Source of the DNA: a virus
IMG/VR virus record: IMGVR_UViG_3300034024_000020
Coordinates: 51,704 to 115,703 of that record
Direction: 5' to 3' (one strand)
DNA: 64,000 bases
The notes under the pieces are model-generated. The model ran no database searches. It was not told where the DNA came from and saw only the letters and a program-made list of their open reading frames with translations. Below, piece after piece: positions 53,598 through 60,254 of the stretch; the first letter of the stretch is position 1; every line of letters starts with the position of its first letter. A program made the position numbers and the translations under genes.

Positions 53598-53926
53598 GCC
53601 ACTGTTCCTTTGATCTCGATAATGAGTGGGTCAGTTTTGACTACTCCAAATCCCGGGACTGACAAGGCCGCGTTCATAACATATAAACCCGGAACTAACT
53701 CCGCTGTTTGTGCTTCAGTTAACCACATCATCCAGCCCGGAGGATCAAAGGATTCCAATATGGTAAACGTTTCAAGTACGGGTGTACTCGCTGATGGAAT
53801 AGAACCATTAGGACCCGCCTTCTTTAGTGCGGCAGTAATTGAAGTTACGTTATCCATCTCTCCCTCGACCAAGTCGAGGAACAATGTAAAACGCTCTCCA
53901 TTTCTAGCCCTATAGGTTCTTTCCAT
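53594..53926 (-). CDS. Small beta-rich structural protein
   Basis: 110 residues. Begins MERTYRARNGERFTLFLDLV and has an Ig-like beta pattern (VPGLYVMNAALSVPGFG), as seen in small virion proteins that sit before fibres. No family recognised. It adjoins the terminase stop without gap. Confidence 0.55.
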   Translation of the reverse strand: MERTYRARNGERFTLFLDLVEGEMDNVTSITAALKKAGPNGSIPSASTPVLETFTILESFDPPGWMMWLTEAQTAELVPGLYVMNAALSVPGFGVVKTDPLIIEIKGTVA

Positions 53927-55234
53927 TTACATACTTCCAACTGAATTCGTGTGACTATAGATAGCGTAACGAATAGCATCGGCCATGTGAGAAGCTTCAT
54001 TATGAACTGGCTTCTCTTTGACCAGATTAGGGTTAGGATCCCACCTGTACCCGTCTAGAGCTCTCAATACGTGCTCCATACGTTTAGGAACAATTAAGCG
54101 ATCCTGTTCGATGATGCTTCCCACGAATCCAATAGAGTCCGTGACGCTCTTCTTGTTTGCATTGATGGTGGCGATATCGTAGTCTCGCGCCAAGTCATAG
54201 CGTGTCTGCTGAGCTGCCGAGTCCAGATAGATAAAGTCAATATCCCACTTATCAATGAGCTTTTGAATCTCTTCAGCATGGGTCTTCGTTGACTTTGCGA
54301 CTTCATAGTATTCGTCGAGCACATAATATTTCTCTTCCTCATAGTGATAACCAATAACAACTAGAGCGGTAGGGTCCTTGAAACCAAGGTCAAGTCCCGC
54401 AATAACATCAACTTTATGACGTTCGCTATTGGGAGTAATATTATGATCTCTTATACAACCTTCATCAATAGTCCAAATCTGACCTTCATAAGCCTCGAAT
54501 GACGCCTCATACTCCTGCCTAAACTCGGCTATAGACATTGACGCTCGTGCGTCGTCAACGTCATTTTGAGACATTCTAGGGTTATCGTGATAGGTCGCGT
54601 GAATGGAGCACCACTCGGGGTATTTAGGACTTGATCCGCGATCATAAAGCTGAGCGAACCAGTTAGTCTTTCCTCGTGGTGTTGAGATGAAGATAGCTTT
54701 TGAATTTTCCTTATCTAGGGTTGGTCTCAAAGCTACGTTAAAGGCGTCCATTCCCTCAGAAAGGGCGGCCTCGTCGAAGATGATAAGGTCATAAGAACGT
54801 CCAACGACGCTGTCGACTTGGCTGACGGAACCCATTCTAATGGTGGAACCGTTTGCCAACTCAATGACCTTGTCCTTCATGTTATCCTTTGTGATCTCAA
54901 TCTTCAGATCATTCTTAATGAACCGCCGTTGAAGTTCGAATGAAATCTGAGAGAGAGAATAGTTTGGTGACATAATCAAAATGTTTGAGCCTGGCACCAA
55001 AGATACACAAAGCCCAATAATATTTGAAATGTATGTCTTTCCCTGACGTCGCGAAATTGCTGCAACAACAAATCTGTATTTGTTGATTGCATTAATAATC
55101 GCGATCTGGGAAGGTAGAGGATCTACTCCAAGCTCTTCTAAAACTCCTGTAATAGGTAGCTTCAAGAAAGGATTAGGTAGATCCTCTATGATATAATCTT
55201 GAATTACATCAGCTCTGCTGATTGTTACTGTCAT
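53927..55234 (-). CDS. Terminase large subunit
   Basis: 435 residues from the ATG at 55234; an upstream ATG at 55267 is possible but deeper inside the preceding gene. ATPase motifs: Walker A AAISRRQGKTYIS near residue 60 and Walker B YDLIIFDEAA near 148. The nuclease domain begins AGLDLGFKDPTALVVIG near 280, with a second acidic cluster in DFIYLDSAAQQ. It pumps DNA into the prohead through the portal and cuts concatemers. Confidence 0.9.
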   Translation of the reverse strand: MTVTISRADVIQDYIIEDLPNPFLKLPITGVLEELGVDPLPSQIAIINAINKYRFVVAAISRRQGKTYISNIIGLCVSLVPGSNILIMSPNYSLSQISFELQRRFIKNDLKIEITKDNMKDKVIELANGSTIRMGSVSQVDSVVGRSYDLIIFDEAALSEGMDAFNVALRPTLDKENSKAIFISTPRGKTNWFAQLYDRGSSPKYPEWCSIHATYHDNPRMSQNDVDDARASMSIAEFRQEYEASFEAYEGQIWTIDEGCIRDHNITPNSERHKVDVIAGLDLGFKDPTALVVIGYHYEEEKYYVLDEYYEVAKSTKTHAEEIQKLIDKWDIDFIYLDSAAQQTRYDLARDYDIATINANKKSVTDSIGFVGSIIEQDRLIVPKRMEHVLRALDGYRWDPNPNLVKEKPVHNEASHMADAIRYAIYSHTNSVGSM

Positions 55235-55598
55235 GGTCTGTAATCTCAATTCCTGTTCTAGAGACAACTAGGCTTCTCTTAACAAGTAGACCAAGTAGTC
55301 CGGTAATAACTACCATTAAGTTAACCATTGCGGCTAGACCAAGGTAGAATGTGTAATTCGCATGGGATTTAACGAAGAATAAAGCAAGAGTGGCAAACAC
55401 TATCATTAGTGCGCCACTGGCAACTACTGTATAAAGTGCCCAGTCTCTACGGTCATCTACTCTATCGGAGTTCTCCGATGGAATGACCGGAGACATCATG
55501 ACCGCACTTCTAACTTGCGTACCCCCCGTTGCCGGTGGTACAACGACGTTCTCGGCGGAAACCGTAGCAGTTTCCGCCGAGATGTTTGCATTGTCCAT
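55209..55598 (-). CDS. Two-TM membrane protein overlapping the terminase start
   Basis: 129 residues. Two hydrophobic segments near residues 55-72 and 82-105 (LYTVVASGALMIVFATLALF; GLAAMVNLMVVITGLLGLLV). A membrane protein inside a terminase block is unusual. The first 20 codons contain a perfect 12-base inverted repeat. The C-terminus overlaps the terminase start by 26 bases. Confidence 0.55.
   Translation of the reverse strand: MDNANISAETATVSAENVVVPPATGGTQVRSAVMMSPVIPSENSDRVDDRRDWALYTVVASGALMIVFATLALFFVKSHANYTFYLGLAAMVNLMVVITGLLGLLVKRSLVVSRTGIEITDHDSNNQQS
55551..55581. repeat. Perfect 12-bp inverted repeat inside the 55209 gene
   Basis: CTCGGCGGAAAC / GTTTCCGCCGAG with a seven-base loop. 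On the minus-strand mRNA it starts about 17 bases after the ATG and could slow or gate translation. It lies near the terminase genes, so a DNA-level role in packaging cannot be excluded. Confidence 0.8.
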
Positions 55599-55813
55599 TA
55601 AAGCTGAATGGTACCCTCGCCGCCAGCTGGATCAACTACTGGATCAGGACTATCACCTGGAACAGTCAAAGGAGGCTGAACCTCTGGAGTTGGCTGTACC
55701 GGTGAAGGTGCTGGTGGAGTTGGGGTAGGCTCAATTGGAGCCGGTGCTACAGGAGCTGGAGCAGGCTGGGACACAGCAGGCTCAGTTACTTCAGTTTTCT
55801 TCTTTGGAGGCAT
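55598..55813 (-). CDS. Proline-rich low-complexity protein
   Basis: 71 residues, about one third proline, with Pro-Ala-Pro and Pro-Thr-Pro runs (APAPVAPAPIEPTPTPPAP). The N-terminus is Lys-rich. Probably an extended linker-like protein; the frame is supported by tight packing between its neighbours (two bases upstream, one overlap downstream). Confidence 0.5.
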   Translation of the reverse strand: MPPKKKTEVTEPAVSQPAPAPVAPAPIEPTPTPPAPSPVQPTPEVQPPLTVPGDSPDPVVDPAGGEGTIQL

Positions 55814-55815
55814 AT

Positions 55816-56274
55816 TTATTTCTTCCCTGGGGTGCCAATCTTTGGTTCCGGACTAAAATCATCCGGTCCTTCCACGGGCCCCTCTTTTGGTTCCTCAGAC
55901 GGAACCGGGTCACTCTCAGACGCTAGGCGCTGGTTGACTTCATCATTTCGAACTTCCTGGTCCTTTAAAATCCCTAGCGCTTCATTTGCTTTAGCATTGT
56001 CGCGACGTGGGGTCTTAAGAGCTAGTGTCTGATCGACATTATCTCGGTCTTCAATAGTTAGTTCGTGCTGCTCATGAGCAGGCTGACGAACCGCGTTAGT
56101 TCCATCAAGGGGAACCTTGTGGAAACGACCATTATTATCAGTCCACTTCGCATATTCGCGAACTACGACTGCGTAGTCCGGAACTTCAGCATTTGGGCGT
56201 GGCTGTTCAGCCTTTAGATTGCTAGTCTGACGCTCGCTATCTGCGACCTTATCAACCTTTACTTCTTCTGCCAT
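55816..56274 (-). CDS. Hydrophilic low-complexity protein
   Basis: 152 residues, highly charged and mostly predicted disordered, with a Pro/Glu-rich C-terminus (SDPVPSEEPKEGPVEGPDD) and a more ordered middle (YAVVVREYAKWTDNNGRFH). It lies between the two terminase genes. No family recognised. Confidence 0.55.
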   Translation of the reverse strand: MAEEVKVDKVADSERQTSNLKAEQPRPNAEVPDYAVVVREYAKWTDNNGRFHKVPLDGTNAVRQPAHEQHELTIEDRDNVDQTLALKTPRRDNAKANEALGILKDQEVRNDEVNQRLASESDPVPSEEPKEGPVEGPDDFSPEPKIGTPGKK

Positions 56275-56276
56275 TC

Positions 56277-56699
56277 TTATTTACTCCTATTGGCAAGCAG
56301 CTTTTCCATCAGCCTGCCATAATTGCCTTCGCCAAAGTTGGCGATCTGTGTTACCTGAGCTGGTCCTTGCTCTTTCTGCAATTTCAACTCGTCCATACGC
56401 ATTTTATGCTGAAGGGCAAGAATTTCTAGAAGGTCTTTGGAGGTATATACACCAGTCTCTTCAGCCTCAGCTATCTTTGCATCAATTATTTTATCGAGAA
56501 GGGCTCCCATCTTATCCCTATTTCGATATCCCATATCAAGATAAATACCATCAAGATAGTCTTTTACGTCCTTGCGTCGAAGGGTTGCTACGACCTCATG
56601 AAGGGGTAGTTGCAACTGTTGTGCGACTTCTTCTGCGGTTCCAAGCTCTAAATAGGCATTAGCTATGTCGAAACCTTCTGGACTTATCTTGGTTAACAT
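56277..56699 (-). CDS. Terminase small subunit-like protein
   Basis: 140 residues from the ATG at 56699. The N-terminus has an HTH-like segment (IANAYLELGTAEEVAQQLQL then PLHEVVATLRRKDVKDYL), followed by a helical oligomerisation region (ALLDKIIDAKIAEAEETG), as in terminase small subunits that recognise the packaging site. First gene of the late operon. A GTG six bases upstream abuts the promoter -10 and is unlikely. Confidence 0.65.
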   Translation of the reverse strand: MLTKISPEGFDIANAYLELGTAEEVAQQLQLPLHEVVATLRRKDVKDYLDGIYLDMGYRNRDKMGALLDKIIDAKIAEAEETGVYTSKDLLEILALQHKMRMDELKLQKEQGPAQVTQIANFGEGNYGRLMEKLLANRSK

Positions 56700-56705
56700 A
56701 AACAC

Positions 56706-56734
56706 ATTATAGTCGAAATATTGGAATGTGTCAA
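56706..56734 (-). promoter_or_regulatory. Late-operon promoter (proximal)
   Basis: Minus strand: TTGACA (complement of 56729-56734), 17-base spacer, TATAAT (complement of 56706-56711). The expected RNA start coincides with the ATG of the terminase small subunit, so this promoter would give a leaderless message. Confidence 0.85.
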
Positions 56735-56825
56735 GGAGTAAATTATTTGGGGTAGTGGGGTGTTTGTGTAATTTGTTTGCGCCTTCTAGCTGTTTTTTGA
56801 CCTAATGTTGTACGTGAGGAGGGGA

Positions 56826-56913
56826 GGCCTCGGAGAGGCCAAAGTATAGTCTAATAACCGCCCCCTGTCAAGGATTATCTCACTAACATATGTTATGATC
56901 TTTTTTGTTGACG
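56826..56913. promoter_or_regulatory. Divergent promoter module 1 with hairpin
   Basis: Left to right: hairpin GGCCTC-gga-GAGGCC (56826-56840); minus-strand promoter with TATACT (56843-56848) and TTGACA (56866-56871), spacer 17, firing toward the terminase genes; then a 35-base stretch ending in a T6 run, and a plus-strand TTGACG at 56908-56913. The stretch GTCAAGGA to TTGAC is repeated almost exactly at 57983-58028 (module 2). Confidence 0.75.
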
Positions 56914-56990
56914 CTCCCTCAATAAAGACTAAGGTGATTGAACTACCCGGATGAGGCGGGCCGAAATTTCCAAGGTGCTAGGATTAAGAC

Positions 56991-57221
56991 ATGCGCGCTG
57001 CTACTGCCACCAATGTCTCCCCTCTTATTGTAATGGCAAAGACGGGAGGCTTCACGGCCGTCATCTCCTGCCGCTTTCGCTCGGCCCCTCGGGCCTATAG
57101 CGTTCCCGACATTCGGACGGCTCGCGCTATCGCGTCCTCCCTTATGTCTAGCGAAACGGGATACGTCTATAACGACGAAAGCCCGAACGCTATCGAAACC
57201 TATTATGGCGAGGCGAACTAA
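56991..57221 (+). CDS. Small hypothetical protein, first gene of the right block
   Basis: 76 residues from an ATG with AGGA eight bases upstream; an internal ATG at residue 15 is an alternative. GC-rich codons. Basic and Ser/Ala-rich with no membrane segment (FTAVISCRFRSAPRAYS). Probably an early protein by place; function unknown. Confidence 0.55.
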   Translation: MRAATATNVSPLIVMAKTGGFTAVISCRFRSAPRAYSVPDIRTARAIASSLMSSETGYVYNDESPNAIETYYGEAN

Positions 57222-57222
57222 G

Positions 57223-57417
57223 ATGGAAGCGCGCTTCTCAGACTTCCCCGCCGTCATCGCCTTCATTACCCTTGTCGTTTGCATGGGGGCGTTGCTAATG
57301 GCAATGGCGGGCTTCGGCAATTCGGAGGATATGCGAAACGTGTTCCTCTATAGCGCGGGGGCTTGCATCCCCTCCGCTTTGATCGCTTCCGCAATTTCTT
57401 TTAGCAGGAGGGGTTGA
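57223..57417 (+). CDS. Small two-TM protein
   Basis: 64 residues from the ATG one base after the preceding stop. Two hydrophobic stretches (VIAFITLVVCMGALLMAM and FLYSAGACIPSALIASAIS). Likely an inner-membrane protein. The next gene's strong ribosome site AGGAGGGG lies inside its end. Confidence 0.55.
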   Translation: MEARFSDFPAVIAFITLVVCMGALLMAMAGFGNSEDMRNVFLYSAGACIPSALIASAISFSRRG

Positions 57418-57420
57418 CAG

Positions 57421-57489
57421 ATGCACCCGCTAATGGCACTGTTCCTGCTCGGGATCGCGGTCCTATGGTTTGTTTGCAGGGGAAACTAA
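57421..57489 (+). CDS. 22-residue membrane microprotein
   Basis: ATG preceded by AGGAGGGG with ideal spacing. Almost the whole peptide is one membrane span (PLMALFLLGIAVLWFVCRGN). Single-span microproteins of this size are common among phage early genes that modulate host membrane complexes. The role is not known. Confidence 0.5.
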   Translation: MHPLMALFLLGIAVLWFVCRGN

Positions 57490-57490
57490 A

Positions 57491-57628
57491 ATGGCACAAT
57501 TTGCAGGATGGGCTTGCGGGGTTACTTTTTTTTGTGGTAATCCCCTATATCAGCTTCAAGGCAGAACAGGGAAGGCTCCGTCATGGGGAACAAATCAGCG
57601 AGGAAATTTGAGACGCCGCCTGACATAA
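57491..57628 (+). CDS. Small protein with a possible frameshift at a T8 run
   Basis: 45 residues as read (MAQFAGWACGVTFFCGNPLY...), with AGGGGAA upstream. A run of eight T lies at codons 12-14. Switching frame there gives a more protein-like membrane segment (VTFFVVIPYISFKAEQG) ending at 57611, close to the next gene. Either a real slip, a sequencing error or chance. Confidence 0.35.
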   Translation: MAQFAGWACGVTFFCGNPLYQLQGRTGKAPSWGTNQRGNLRRRLT

Positions 57629-57732
57629 GGCGCGCTTCAAACGAGCGGGAATGGCAACGTCCCCGTGATGGCATCGACATAGACCAATGGTTAGGCTCAG
57701 GCATTACCATTGGTAGCAGGAGGGGCATATGA
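57583..57732 (+). CDS. 49-residue hypothetical protein
   Basis: ATG with GGGAAGG eight bases upstream. Highly charged (MGNKSARKFETPPDIRRASN), with no membrane span. Its end overlaps the next ATG by four bases (ATATGA), and AGGAGG of the next gene is inside it. Probably real; function unknown. Confidence 0.5.
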   Translation: MGNKSARKFETPPDIRRASNEREWQRPRDGIDIDQWLGSGITIGSRRGI

Positions 57733-57881
57733 GGCTATCGAGCGGAGAGCATATCATAGCACTTGGGAAGGTATATGCTGAGGCATACGCTTCCCATATC
57801 AGAGCCGGTGTTGCTCATGCTGCTGCCCTGTCTATGGCTAAGCAGGCTATGATCCACTTTCATTCCGGGTTAAGCGAGTAG
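57729..57881 (+). CDS. 50-residue hypothetical protein
   Basis: ATG with AGGAGG five bases upstream. Helical and His/Ala-rich (HIIALGKVYAEAYASHIR). Last gene of the first short operon; module 2 hairpins start ten bases after its stop. Confidence 0.5.
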   Translation: MRLSSGEHIIALGKVYAEAYASHIRAGVAHAAALSMAKQAMIHFHSGLSE

Positions 57882-57890
57882 ACGAAGGCT

Positions 57891-58029
57891 CCCGATGATA
57901 TAACGTATCATCGGGGGTCGGACTCCGACCGCGCCGACGCAGCACAGGGCACACCTACATATAACATGGCCACATATGCGCCGTCAAGGACTATTTCAGC
58001 AACCTATGTTAAGAACTTTTTTATTGACT
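57891..58029. promoter_or_regulatory. Divergent promoter module 2 with tandem hairpins
   Basis: Hairpin CCCGATGATA-taacg-TATCATCGGG (57891-57915) is followed directly by GGTCGG-ACT-CCGACC (57916-57930). The minus-strand promoter has TTATAT (complement of 57959-57964), spacer 17, TTGACG (complement of 57982-57987). A plus-strand TTGACT lies at 58024-58029. The 46-base stretch between the two -35 sites matches module 1 closely. Confidence 0.75.
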
Positions 58030-58074
58030 GCTCCACTCTAGGCGCGCATAAGGGGTGGGTAAGGAGATAGGGCC

Positions 58075-58278
58075 ATGTTGCAGGGTGAAATTCGGTACTT
58101 CTACAAAGGCGCTTATCGGCAGGGCTGGATCATTTGCCGCCAAGGTTGCGGCTATAACATCGACGTGAACGGCCTCGGGATGCAGGAATGGTTCGTCGCG
58201 GGGCAGGTTCATTCCGTTGTTGACTTCCTTTCGACGGACTGCGATAACGAGGAAACTTTCGAGAGGATCGAGGCGTGA
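58075..58278 (+). CDS. Small hypothetical protein
   Basis: 67 residues from ATG with AAGGAG upstream. Begins MLQGEIRYFYKGAYRQGWI, beta-patterned, with two Cys pairs (CRQGC near residue 21). Overlaps the next GTG start by four bases. Function unknown. Confidence 0.55.
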   Translation: MLQGEIRYFYKGAYRQGWIICRQGCGYNIDVNGLGMQEWFVAGQVHSVVDFLSTDCDNEETFERIEA

Positions 58279-58433
58279 ACGGTTTCAGCGACCCGGATTA
58301 TAGCGACGGCTTCGATGACGGTTGGAATGACCGGGATGACGGTCGGACTTATCGGATCAAGAATGGCGCTTCGGACAATTATAAACGCGGTTACATGGCG
58401 GGATTTACCGCCGCCGCCGAGAGGGACCAATAA
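58275..58433 (+). CDS. 52-residue RMF-like small protein
   Basis: GTG start overlapping the preceding stop (GTGA). The sequence is built of Gly-aromatic repeats (YSDGFDDGWNDRDDGR, then YKRGYMAGF), similar in style to ribosome modulation factor/CrpP-like small proteins, where a GYxxG pattern recurs. Family link is tentative. Confidence 0.45.
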   Translation: MNGFSDPDYSDGFDDGWNDRDDGRTYRIKNGASDNYKRGYMAGFTAAAERDQ

Positions 58434-58434
58434 A

Positions 58435-58845
58435 ATGAGCGCTCAGGATGGAATGATTGCAATAGGCGGCCTAGCCGGTTTCATTTGCACGGGAACCGGC
58501 TTTGTAGTCATCGTCAAGGCGATGATACCGAAGCGTAAAAAGCCGGAACTTTCCACTTTCTGGGTTCAGGCTTTGGACCTTTTGACCTTGGATAAGGATA
58601 ATTGGGTTATCCCCAAGGATGACGTCAAAATGCTTTTCCACCCGCCTACGGGGCTTAGGCTCTGTTATGAGGGTTCGTATTATCGCCAAGAATGCAAGGC
58701 GATTGTTCCCGGCGGTGGCGAGGTGGAAATACCTCACGAGCACAGACAGGATTATATTAAGCTGTGCGAAAAACTACAGCAAATAATCGCCGTCCGGAAA
58801 TTGACCACGGAGGCGAAGCCTTACGAGGTGGAATTTAGTTCTTGA
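58435..58845 (+). CDS. Single-TM protein with soluble C-terminal domain
   Basis: 136 residues from the ATG at 58435; longer readings upstream overlap the previous gene and are rejected. A membrane span near residues 8-28 (IAIGGLAGFICTGTGFVVIV) is followed by a basic stretch and a cytoplasmic domain of about 100 residues. Module-type promoter words are absent after it; instead a perfect sigma70 promoter overlaps its stop. Confidence 0.55.
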   Translation: MSAQDGMIAIGGLAGFICTGTGFVVIVKAMIPKRKKPELSTFWVQALDLLTLDKDNWVIPKDDVKMLFHPPTGLRLCYEGSYYRQECKAIVPGGGEVEIPHEHRQDYIKLCEKLQQIIAVRKLTTEAKPYEVEFSS

Positions 58846-58870
58846 CTTCGCTACTAAACCCGGCTATAAT
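58842..58870 (+). promoter_or_regulatory. Sigma70-type promoter for the 58896 gene
   Basis: TTGACT at 58842-58847, 17-base spacer, TATAAT at 58865-58870, preceded by TTTAGTTC. Same type as the promoters at 1819, 4856, 14888 and 42195. AAAGGGAG and ATG follow in a 25-base leader. Confidence 0.9.
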
Positions 58871-58895
58871 GGTCGGACCAACAAAGGGAGATTTT

Positions 58896-59147
58896 ATGCA
58901 ACGGCTTCAGCTTATCGACGCGGACGGAACTTCGAATATCCTCGAAGTTCAGGACGACCGGGCCATCAACATCGTCGTGGACGATGGCACGATCTACACT
59001 TTTGCAAGCGTCACCACGGTCGACGGCGAAAAGACGGCGGTTTACCGGCGCGGAACAACCCTCGACTTGATCGACGGCTTCCTGTTCACGCCCGGCTCCA
59101 ACGACACAGCGACGGAAGTCGACTGGCACTTTCTCGGGGAGGACTAA
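58896..59147 (+). CDS. Small acidic protein under a strong promoter
   Basis: 83 residues from ATG with AAAGGGAG upstream. Acidic and beta-patterned (LQLIDADGTSNILEVQDD), with no membrane span. The strong promoter suggests abundant production. Function unknown; DNA mimicry or host-protein binding are possible for acidic phage early proteins but nothing here proves it. Confidence 0.55.
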   Translation: MQRLQLIDADGTSNILEVQDDRAINIVVDDGTIYTFASVTTVDGEKTAVYRRGTTLDLIDGFLFTPGSNDTATEVDWHFLGED

Positions 59148-59149
59148 AA

Positions 59150-59293
59150 ATGGGCGCGTGGGAAAAGGGGCTTGAAGCCCACCTGAAAGGGAAGCGTAAA
59201 AATCCCTTTTCCCACGGCTCTGCCGACTGGCACGAATGGAGGCGAGGCTGGAAAGACAGGGACAGGATTGCTACGTTCCGCTTTTGTTCCTGA
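59150..59293 (+). CDS. 47-residue ribosome modulation factor-like protein
   Basis: MGAWEKGLEAHLKGKRKNPF followed by ADWHEWRRGWKDRDR matches the pattern of ribosome modulation factor (W/YxxG...A...GK...NPF...W..GW). RMF dimerises ribosomes during stationary phase. A phage copy could modulate host translation; this is inference. Its stop codon lies inside the first hairpin of module 3, so the end of the protein is encoded by the repeat itself. Confidence 0.5.
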   Translation: MGAWEKGLEAHLKGKRKNPFSHGSADWHEWRRGWKDRDRIATFRFCS

Positions 59294-59406
59294 GCGGGCG
59301 GAAGTCCGCCCCCGCCGCAGCGAGCCGCTACTCAGAGCATAGCAAATTTCAGGAACCGCTGTCAAGCAATCTTTTCTCTTGACTAAAACTATTTTGACCC
59401 TAGAAG
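59278..59406. promoter_or_regulatory. Divergent promoter module 3 with tandem hairpins
   Basis: Hairpin CCGC/GCGG (59278-59297), then GGGCGG-AAGT-CCGCCC (59296-59311). Minus-strand promoter: TTGACA (complement of 59360-59365), spacer 18, TATGCT (complement of 59336-59341) with TG extended -10. Plus-strand TTGACT at 59379-59384 with TAGAAG at 59401-59406. The two -35 words are separated by 13 bases (GTCAAG, 11 bases of DNA, CTTGAC). Confidence 0.8.
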
Positions 59407-59412
59407 GGTAAT

Positions 59413-59646
59413 ATGACCGACGCAGAAAAGATCGCCGCTTTCCTCGCCTCCAAAGGCGCGACGAAGCTTCCCACGGGCGCTAGCAACAATGTCACTAGCG
59501 GGCAATGGTATAAAGCCAGCCAAGGGGTTGTTGACTTGCGCTCGAAATTGGCGCAAGGTCCCTTACCGGAGCCGAAGAAAAAGGCTTCGAAACCTGCCCG
59601 CAAGGGTGAGACTTTCTTTCATGACGCCTATAGGAGGGCAAACTAA
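59413..59646 (+). CDS. Small hypothetical protein
   Basis: 77 residues from ATG with AAGGG upstream. Helical start (MTDAEKIAAFLASKGATKLP) and a Lys/Pro-rich C-terminus (PEPKKKASKPARKG). Its end carries the AGGAGGG of the next gene. Possibly DNA- or RNA-binding because of the basic tail. Confidence 0.55.
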   Translation: MTDAEKIAAFLASKGATKLPTGASNNVTSGQWYKASQGVVDLRSKLAQGPLPEPKKKASKPARKGETFFHDAYRRAN

Positions 59647-59985
59647 ATGTTCGATGATTATTTCCCCTATATCGTAGCGGCCGCCCTTTTCATCATGGCG
59701 CTTGCGCTCTGGTACGGCTGGCGCGCTTGCAATCGCGTTCCGCGTGATCCGACGGTTTCGGAAAACGACGAGATTTACGCCGATGGCTTCGACGCGGGCT
59801 ATCAGGACGGCCATTCGGACGGCTATTTCGACGAGCCGCGCCGCCCCGATTATGCGGTCGGGGACGACGACAAGCCGACGCGCTATGCTCTCGGCTATCG
59901 CGAAGGCTATGCGGAAGGCTATGAGGCTGGACAAGCCGAAGGCGACCGCGACGAGGAAGCGGGAGGGCTCGATGAAAGAGTGTGA
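59647..59985 (+). CDS. Single-TM protein with Gly-Tyr repeats
   Basis: 112 residues. N-terminal membrane anchor (YIVAAALFIMALALWYGW), then a soluble part with repeating G-aromatic units (ADGFDAGYQDGHSDGYFD; YALGYREGYAEGYEAG). This repeat resembles those in the 58275 protein. Possibly membrane-tethered inhibitor of host translation or other complex; inference only. Confidence 0.55.
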   Translation: MFDDYFPYIVAAALFIMALALWYGWRACNRVPRDPTVSENDEIYADGFDAGYQDGHSDGYFDEPRRPDYAVGDDDKPTRYALGYREGYAEGYEAGQAEGDRDEEAGGLDERV

Positions 59986-60082
59986 GCCGAGCGACGATTT
60001 CTTCTATGAACCCACCTGTCATTGGTGTGGCGAGCCAGAAGACGATTGTGCTTGCGACAATGAGGAAGAGCCATTCCTCTAG
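59972..60082 (+). CDS. 36-residue acidic zinc-finger-like peptide
   Basis: ATG with GGGAGGG upstream, overlapping the preceding gene by 14 bases. Four cysteines in a CHWC ... CAC arrangement (CHWCGEPEDDCACD) are consistent with one zinc site; the rest is very acidic. Real gene likely given ribosome site; function unknown. Confidence 0.5.
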   Translation: MKECEPSDDFFYEPTCHWCGEPEDDCACDNEEEPFL

Positions 60083-60089
60083 GAAACCC

Positions 60090-60234
60090 GGCCGTTCTGG
60101 ATTTGTTCCAGGGCGGTCGGAATTCCGACCCCGAATTTTTGGCCCCACTCCTCTAAGAACATAATAGCAGATGCCACCACCCTGTCAAGCAATCTTTTCT
60201 CTTGCGTTGCAAATAATTTTGCCCTACCTAGAAC
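60090..60234. promoter_or_regulatory. Divergent promoter module 4 with tandem hairpins
   Basis: Outer stem GGCCG/CGGTC with inner CTGGA/TCCAG (60090-60118), then GGTCGG-AATT-CCGACC (60115-60130). Minus promoter TTGACA (complement of 60183-60188), spacer 16, TATTAT (complement of 60161-60166), extended TGC. Plus site: TTGCAA at 60207-60212 and CCTAGAAC at 60227-60234. Confidence 0.82.
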
Positions 60235-60254
60235 GGGAAGCTAGAGGAGATTTT

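Noticed and set aside
57414-57611. Open frame starting with TTG at 57414
   Set aside because: It overlaps the better supported 22-residue gene; only its last third, in frame after the T8 run, may be used and is reported separately.
59693-60148. 151-codon minus-strand frame in the GC-rich block
   Set aside because: Arg/Pro-rich shadow of the Gly-Tyr-repeat gene; GC-rich DNA has few stops by chance, and two well-supported plus genes cover the same bases.
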